From the NCBI GenBank assembly GCA_037349105.1, contig JAYJMM010000104.1, positions 1,274,001 to 1,338,000 on the forward strand: 64,000 nt of DNA. The letters are read 5' to 3'. Positions 61,101-64,000 of the stretch are shown in pieces. A program made the position numbers and the translations under genes. The notes beneath the pieces were generated by a model. It had not been told where the DNA came from. It did no database searches and was given only the letters and a program-made list of their open reading frames with translations. The DNA is from Limnomonas spitsbergensis (taxonomy: Eukaryota; Chlorophyta; Chlorophyceae; Chlamydomonadales). The stretch's first letter is position 1, and every line of letters begins with the position of its first letter.

Positions 61101-64000
61101 GCCAAAGCTCAACTGTTGTCCTGTTCCTGCCTCACTTCATGTTTTACTCCATGAAGGCCAATTTCAAATCCGTTTTTCAAGACCTGTTGCAGCCGATGAT
61201 GACCTGGCTCCTGCCCCCGCTGCAGGTCCCCTCCCGCTGCCAAAAGCCCTTTCAAATCCGTTTCAACACTTTTGCCGCAGACGATCGATTCGCTGCAATG
61301 GAAGGAGCTGGAGAAGGCTGTCGGGGATCTCAGCCCTTCTCAGGACCCGGCCCAAGAGGCCTCACAGGTGGGTCCACTGAGCATTGTCGCATTTAGGCTT
61401 AAGGTTGGCACAGGTGGACTGATCACTTATTGTAGGGTGCCGGTTACTGGTTAGGATGTAGCTTTTCACATGTCCACTGAGTAATGTGGCATGTTAGGCT
61501 TCAGTTTGTTTCAAGCGCTCTGCGCAATGTCACGTGAGGCTTCAGGTTTGCACAGGGGGGCTGATCACTAATTATTGGGTTCCAGCTAGCAGTAAGGGTG
61601 TGACTTTTGACAGGTCCACTGCGCAACAGGCTTCAGTTTGTTTCAAGCGCTCTGCGCAATGCCGCATTTTGGCTTTAGGTTAGCTCAGGTAGACTGGTCA
61701 CTAATCATTGGGTGGCAGTTGCTGGTAAGGGTGTGACTTTTCACTGGTCCACTGCGCATTGTTATGGGAGGCTTCAGGTTCGTACAGGGGGGCTAAACAA
61801 TAATGAAGGGTGTGGGTTAGCGGTAAGGGTGTGGCTTCTCACAGGTCGACTGCGCAATACCGCGTTAGGCTTCCGTTTGTTTCAAGCGCTCTGCGCAATG
61901 TCTCTCACAGGCTTCAGGACCTCACGGGTGGACTGCCCAAGAATTAAGGGTGTGGGTTAAGCCACACCTGTTCAAGGGCTTGAGGGTGTTAGGGCGTTAA
62001 CTCACACCTACATATCAAGGGTGTGGGTTCAGGGTGTGGCTTTTCACAAGCATTCTGCGTAGTGCCGCATATAGGCTTCAGGTTCACACATGTGGACTTA
62101 ACAGTATGGGGTTCAGGGTGTAGCTTTTCACGAGCACTCTGCGTATCTTTGTATATCACGCTGCCTGCACGGACTGCGGAGGTGTAGGAGAGGATGTTAC
62201 TCCCTGTGTGGAGTGTGGGAGTTACCAGCACAGCACAGCTGGGGCGGAGGTAGCATCCGCGCCTCACCCTGCATGCTACACTGCATGTATATATATATAT
62301 ATATATATATATATTCTTTTTGCGTGATTTTTTGAAGATGAAAATGATGCATTCAGTACCGGTTACGATAATTCCGAGCAGCTTTAGTTAGAGTCATGGC
62401 CCCGCCAGGCCCTGGCGTATACCACACATTTCTGTCCAACTGGCACGCTTCCCAGCCCGGCCCTGCCCTATTTTACTGCTGCAAATAATAATACATTATT
62501 TTGAACTCACCCTCACCCTCACCCTCCACCCTGCCCCCTCCCCCCGAGCCTTATCCTAAACCATGCTACCCCCCCCCCGCCCCGTTTGTCGGACCTCCAG
62601 GAGGGCATGGCGTTGACGGACGAGACCCGGTGTATAGAGCTGACATCCCGCGGCGCCCGTGACCCACGGCCTTATGCGTCCATCGCAATCCAGGTATGAC
62701 GCTGCTATCGTTGGATGAGGCCCTCATCTTTGATCCGCTCTCATCCATATTTGAATGAACGATCCAATCGTGAGTACGGGTAGGCTGTGGGGAGTGGAAT
62801 TGGAATTCCACCTGTTTGGCCCCGGTACTGGGTAGTGCTGGACGGTTGATGAATGGATAGAAAATAGAAGGATGGGCATTGCGCTTTCATAGCTTTATCT
62901 AATAGATGGCTGTGAAGCCTTGCACGAATGGGACACAAGCGTGCTGACATTTGGCAATGAAATTTGAACGTAAACAGGCTACAGACAGAAAATTATGCGG
63001 ATATCGAAGATGACGAGTGCACAAACATGCCCTGGGGCGTTGAGTGAGGTTGCTTAGCATCGCCCCAGACAGGGAGGGCACAGGATGCCGCTTGAGGCCC
63101 CGCTTGAGGCCCTGCTTGAAGCCCCGCTTCTAGCTGCCACCAATTGTTACGGCGCAGATAGGGTCTGAGCCCATGCTGCTCTGTTTCCACGTCCCTCGCG
63201 TTGATGTTGTAGCTTGATTTATTGAAGATCCCGAGGGACTTTTTGTACCGTAATCGCTTAATCAGGGGGGTAGCTTTTATACCGTAATCGCAAAGCTCAG
63301 TAACTGTTTTGCTGTAATTGCAGAGCTCTTGCACTGTCATGGTGCGTCTCCAGGGATCAACACAATCAAGTGTGACATGTTTTGAATTCGATTTTCCTCA
63401 TTAGGGGCAACAGATATTAAAATCGACAAATTGTGGGGTTTTAAGCAACAACGATCCCTGATCACATTGAATTTTGTAATCTACTTGAGGTAACGGTATT
63501 CAGAGTGTTTTAGCTACAATTCAGCTACAGCACGGTCGACAGCTAGGGAGCTTGGTGCTGCGAACCCTGCCGCTTAGTTTGACTGACGGTCCGATGACGG
63601 CTTGGTTCCCGACGATTGACCAAAGGGGCGGTCTGATGTAAAAAAGGAACAGCCCTATCACGGGATAATGGATCTCAGGCCTCTTCAGGCGGCGGCAGAT
63701 TCCATAGGCGAGATTTTGGGCCTCCGGTGTTTATGAAGATAACTTTCACCTTGCTGCGTGCTTATATGCTTCGCACAAAAAATCGACCCCGCACCACCAC
63801 ACGTGTTTCCCTTTCCTGATTGATGTCCCGCTTATATTGCACGTATTTCCCTTCCTGTTCCAGACTGCATTACGAGTGACCCCTTCGCCTTCTCCCTGCA
63901 GGGGCACGCGGTGTCGCCCCCGCACGCAGACAACCCGCTGGCTGTGCCGGACTTTGTTGTCGCGGAGTACTTGGGAACCAGGAGGACAATCGGGGAGGCT
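30567..64000 (+). CDS. Large Pro-, Ala- and Arg/Ser-rich nuclear protein gene, 12 exons, 3' partial
   Basis: Exons: 30567-31168, 32212-32633, 33168-33392, 33943-34278, 55389-55575, 56870-57943, 58163-59022 (end uncertain), 59186-59224, 60097-60206, 61281-61367, 62601-62693, 63902-64000+. All junctions are GT-AG and every reading phase matches, giving 1378 codons without a stop up to the window edge. Order: Gln/His-rich N terminus, HGGPDYA repeats, Pro-rich block, short conserved-looking block, Ala-rich block, Arg/Ser domain (about residues 529-650), Ala/Pro block, RDRERERDRER block, second Arg/Ser block, and an acidic and helical C-terminal part. Arg/Ser and Arg/Glu blocks are typical of splicing or transcription-coupled RNA-processing proteins; the catalytic or binding domain may lie beyond the edge. 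I do not recognise the family. Introns 1, 4, 5 and 8-10 hold large repeat arrays. Confidence 0.7.
31302..32151. repeat. 25-bp minisatellite in intron 1, about 34 copies
   Basis: The unit GACCCTGACATGGGGCATGG plus GGGCA repeats every 25 bp with a small set of variants (TGGCATGG, GATCCTG, GGGTA). It fills most of the 1043-bp first intron. The long minus-strand frames of PHAPCQGLPPCP-type repeats are by-products of a stop-free unit. Confidence 0.93.
32212..32633 (+). CDS. Large gene exon 2: proline-rich block
   Basis: Acceptor TGTTTCTGTAG, donor CAG/GTAACG. It codes YGQPPYWHPPGIYPPGPVPY, poly-Pro and Ala/Pro tracts and an acidic PPSDEEVD patch. It enters by completing a Gly codon and leaves after one base. 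Proline tracts of this type bind WW, SH3 or GYF domains; that role is inferred. Confidence 0.7.
33168..33392 (+). CDS. Large gene exon 3: basic segment
   Basis: Acceptor CCCTTTCCACAG, donor GCAG/GTGCGA, phase 1 on both sides. It contains a CAG-coded Gln5 run and a compact basic segment, KLGVSFKVKCNPRFGNAPNA followed by PKLRKTRIGAMLHAMN, the part of the N-terminal half that looks most like a conserved motif. The family is not recognised. Confidence 0.68.
33943..34278 (+). CDS. Large gene exon 4: Ala/Pro/Ser-rich
   Basis: Acceptor CATGTCCATACAG, donor GGTTGCAG/GTGAGA, phase 1 on both sides. It starts with an acidic FDNIDDATSADAI and continues into low-complexity Ala, Pro and Ser. The donor is followed by a second, diverged copy of itself (TGTTGCAGGTGGGATG) 24 bases on. 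Confidence 0.66.
34377..34695. repeat. 46-bp minisatellite, seven copies
   Basis: TTGGATCTAGATC starts at 34386, 34432, 34478, 34524, 34570, 34616 and 34662, an exact 46-bp period, with ACCATTGGTCCCTGCG in each unit. Confidence 0.93.
34700..35483. other. Unremarkable intronic sequence before the giant array
   Basis: AT-richer sequence with T runs; no gene, exon or repeat is recognised. Confidence 0.4.
35484..55343. repeat. Giant 49-bp minisatellite, 405 units plus 15 bp
   Basis: The unit runs CACCTGCTGATGCGTACAGC, AGGGCCCATCGGGTATGCAC, CGGTCATAA (49 bp). First and last unit starts are 19,845 bp apart, exactly 405 units, so no net length change has occurred. A few positions vary: GCCCATC/GCTCATC, GTATGC/GTTTGC, and the tail CGGTCATAA, CGTTCTAAA, CGTTCTTAA, CGGTCTTAA or CAGTCTTAA. 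Rare variants (CATCAGG, CATTGGG, CAGTC, GATGCATAC) are CpG-decay changes. Each unit contains the hairpin CTGCTG-7 nt-CAGCAG. Blocks of units are duplicated at larger scale. The many MHTRWALLYASAGV frames on the minus strand are by-products, not genes. Confidence 0.97.
40378..46555. repeat. Higher-order block duplications inside the 49-bp array
   Basis: The pattern of unit variants at about 39.9-42.2 kb recurs 4361 bp (89 units) later at about 44.2-46.6 kb, and part of it also 1813 bp (37 units) later. Two private changes in the later copy (CACCGTT to CAACGTT at 44833 and CAGCAGG to CAGCTGG at 45646) arose after duplication. Similar block shifts elsewhere are 1029 bp (21 units; 35.9 versus 36.9 kb) and 588 bp (12 units; 46.6 versus 47.2 and 48.7 versus 49.3 kb). 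Confidence 0.8.
55389..55575 (+). CDS. Large gene exon 5: first Arg/Ser block
   Basis: Acceptor TGCTCCATTTCCAG, only 45 bp after the giant array. It codes PAGDPDLDASRRRERSSGRG, then SPSPSSGRSGGRRYRSSSRS and RTGSDGSPRHRQGG, an Arg/Ser domain of the kind phosphorylated by SR-protein kinases. The donor GG/GTTGAG is weak but is the only one that gives the phase required by exon 6. Confidence 0.65.
55962..56840. repeat. 37-bp array with telomere-like core in intron 5, about 23 copies
   Basis: Each unit contains CCCTAAACCCTTTGTCCC followed by AAACACACAAAATGCACAA, exact period 37 bp, with scattered changes (CCCTATACCC, GTACC, CAGAAAACG). CCCTAAA is the plant and algal telomere heptamer, but here it is embedded in a longer unit between two Arg/Ser exons. 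Confidence 0.93.
56870..57943 (+). CDS. Large gene exon 6: Arg/Ser, Ala/Pro and Arg/Glu-rich
   Basis: Acceptor TATGGCTGCAG. It continues the Arg/Ser domain (RRRSRQRGRHGDKRK, then SRSRNSHHSRSRSRSHSRSR), passes through a charged segment, poly-Pro, poly-Ala and repeated PAPASTSGPAP-type units, and ends in RDRERERDRERERNRDRSSR. The donor at 57944 (CCG/GTCGGT) is chosen for phase and is tentative. Arg/Glu-Arg/Asp repeats are common in splicing cofactors. Confidence 0.65.
57990..58135. repeat. TGTTTACCAAACC repeat in intron 6
   Basis: The phrase CCTGTTTACCAAACCTATTG occurs three times with variations in the 219-bp intron, with CCCCTACTGTT words before it. It is a small diverged tandem repeat. Confidence 0.65.
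58163..59022 (+). CDS. Large gene exon 7: second Arg/Ser block, Pro and Ala tracts
   Basis: Acceptor GTTACATCTCAG. It codes RDDRRVGPSSYRDMDRQP, Arg/Ser pairs (SPTRKATRSSPARSPP, SERRSSRSPSRAW), Pro- and Ala-runs and then a helical segment, RLEKQRVVSEAVMSRLDKLA. Three donors in the same phase are possible (59023, 59029, 59137). The longest would add a basic KRQKRRK nuclear-signal-like motif, so the 3' end is uncertain. Confidence 0.65.
59180..59350 (+). repeat. Three tandem copies of an acceptor-plus-exon segment (about 73 bp)
   Basis: CAGGATCGCTGTCTGCGTCT or a close variant (GATCGTTGTCTGCACC) occurs at 59183, 59257 and 59331, each preceded by a different pyrimidine-containing lead-in ending in CAG and each followed by GAGAAGGGACRTCAGGGTA or a relic of it. 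Confidence 0.75.
59186..59224 (+). CDS. Large gene exon 8: 39-bp microexon (tentative)
   Basis: Acceptor TCCATCAACAG, donor CAGG/GTATAC, codes SLSASKDEKGHQ with phase 1 on both sides. Two diverged copies of its acceptor and start follow at 59260 and 59333. Which copy is used, or whether several are, cannot be told. Confidence 0.4.
59826..60140 (+). repeat. Three copies of the exon 9 acceptor region
   Basis: CTGCTGACTGACCCAGGCACC near 59836, CTTGCTGACTGACCCGGGCGCC near 59933 and CTTGCTGACCAACCCAGGCGCC near 60080 share pyrimidine lead-in, acceptor and the first exon bases; only the last continues into a usable reading frame. The earlier copies have decayed (the second has CCCGGG instead of CCCAGG). 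Confidence 0.6.
60097..60206 (+). CDS. Large gene exon 9: acidic segment
   Basis: Acceptor TGACCAACCCAG, donor GCCCAG/GTATGA. It codes ASPTPRLFALVDTMQKFIAN, EFEEGFDSDSDDVVAQ, a helix followed by a Ser/Asp run like casein-kinase-2 sites. It enters in phase 1 and leaves in phase 0. Confidence 0.7.
60155..60560 (+). repeat. Exon 9 end and its donor copied three more times
   Basis: After the true junction (GCTTTGACTCCGACTCCGAC, GATGTGGTTGCCCAG/GTATG) three diverged copies follow, ending near 60316 (GATGTGTTTGCCCAG/GTGAG), 60432 (GATGTGATCGCCTAG/GGGAG) and 60550 (GATGTGGGCACCTAG/AGGAG). The first keeps frame and donor; the last two gained a stop and lost the donor. Pyrimidine-rich DNA separates them (period about 110-118 bp). 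Confidence 0.78.
60900..61280 (+). repeat. Diverged copies of the exon 10 acceptor region
   Basis: Phrases such as TTTCAAACCTGTCGCAGCCGATG, TCAAGACCTGTTCCAGCC and CAAGACCTGTTGCAGCCGATG precede the true junction TTTCAACACTTTTGCCGCAG/ACGATC. Each is a lead-in plus acceptor plus a few exon-like bases; about four units are visible. Confidence 0.55.
61281..61367 (+). CDS. Large gene exon 10: 29 codons
   Basis: Acceptor TTTTGCCGCAG, donor TCACAG/GTGGGT, phase 0 on both sides. It codes TIDSLQWKELEKAVGDLSPS then QDPAQEASQ. Confidence 0.7.
61368..62130 (+). repeat. Diverged copies of the exon 10 donor region in intron 10
   Basis: The true junction CCTCACAG/GTGGGTCCACTGAGC is followed by many diverged copies, for example TTTCACTGGTCCACTGCGC, TTGACAGGTCCACTGCGC, TCTCACAGGTCGACTGCGC and CCTCACGGGTGGACTGCC. 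Each is linked to GGCTTCAGGTT and AAGGGTGTGG words. The unit is roughly 70-120 bp and irregular. Confidence 0.65.
62286..62314. repeat. (TA)n microsatellite
   Basis: An uninterrupted run of about 14 TA dinucleotides in intron 10. Confidence 0.97.
62601..62693 (+). CDS. Large gene exon 11: 31 codons
   Basis: Acceptor TCGGACCTCCAG, donor ATCCAG/GTATGA, phase 0 on both sides. It codes EGMALTDETRCIELTSRGAR then DPRPYASIAIQ. Confidence 0.66.
62694..63901. other. Intron 11, no gene seen
   Basis: AT-rich intronic sequence. A 15-bp unit of the type CCGCTTGAGGCCCCG is repeated about four times at 63088-63130. Both ends fit GT-AG. Confidence 0.5.
63902..64000 (+). CDS. Large gene exon 12, cut by the window edge
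   Basis: Acceptor TTCTCCCTGCAG, phase 0. It codes GHAVSPPHADNPLAVPDFVV then AEYLGTRRTIGEA and is still open at the last base. An upstream alternative acceptor (TGTTCCAG at 63863) does not give an equally good frame. Confidence 0.62.

Overview
This window is eukaryotic nuclear DNA: genes are split by GT-AG introns, the mobile elements are eukaryotic (a LINE, a PIF/Harbinger DNA transposon, a Tc1/mariner-like MITE), and tandem repeats fill most of the space. Exons are GC-rich with codons ending mostly in C or G, a CobW-family fragment is of the type common in algae, and interstitial repeats are of the CCCTAAA kind. Together these suggest a green alga, but the species cannot be fixed from the sequence.

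Layout. 1-7.1 kb: a LINE open reading frame (endonuclease, reverse transcriptase, RNase H, CCHC knuckle), cut by the left edge. 7.1-10.9 kb: a PIF/Harbinger transposon with two convergent intron-containing genes, a DDE transposase and a Myb/SANT-like partner, whose stop codons lie one base apart. 10.9-16.7 kb: minisatellites, a 66-bp palindrome and an isolated trypsin-fold serine protease gene enclosed by a 97-bp direct repeat. 16.7-20.5 kb: a decayed coding stretch, copies of a short dispersed repeat, a LINE ORF1-like protein gene on the minus strand, and a 538-bp MITE. 20.5-27.9 kb: telomere-like DNA, overlapping inverted repeats, many minisatellites, and four exon candidates of one or more unrecognised plus-strand genes. 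28.0-29.8 kb, minus strand: a damaged CobW/COG0523 GTPase gene. 30.6 kb to the right edge: one very large plus-strand gene for an Arg/Ser- and Pro-rich, probably nuclear protein. I can follow it through 12 exons with consistent reading phase (1378 codons, continuing past the edge).

The dominant object is a 49-bp minisatellite at 35,484-55,343: 405 units plus 15 bp with no net length change. It nearly fills the 21.1-kb fourth intron of the large gene and ends 45 bp before the next exon. A second recurrent pattern is that many intronic repeat arrays appear to be built from copies of the neighbouring splice junction, donor or acceptor, often with some exon sequence (22.3, 23.7, 26.3-27.2, 34.3, 59.2, 59.8, 60.2, 60.9 and 61.4 kb). 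I consider these two observations the most likely to be new. Exon models rest on reading by eye of splice signals, phase and codon bias; transcript data would settle them.
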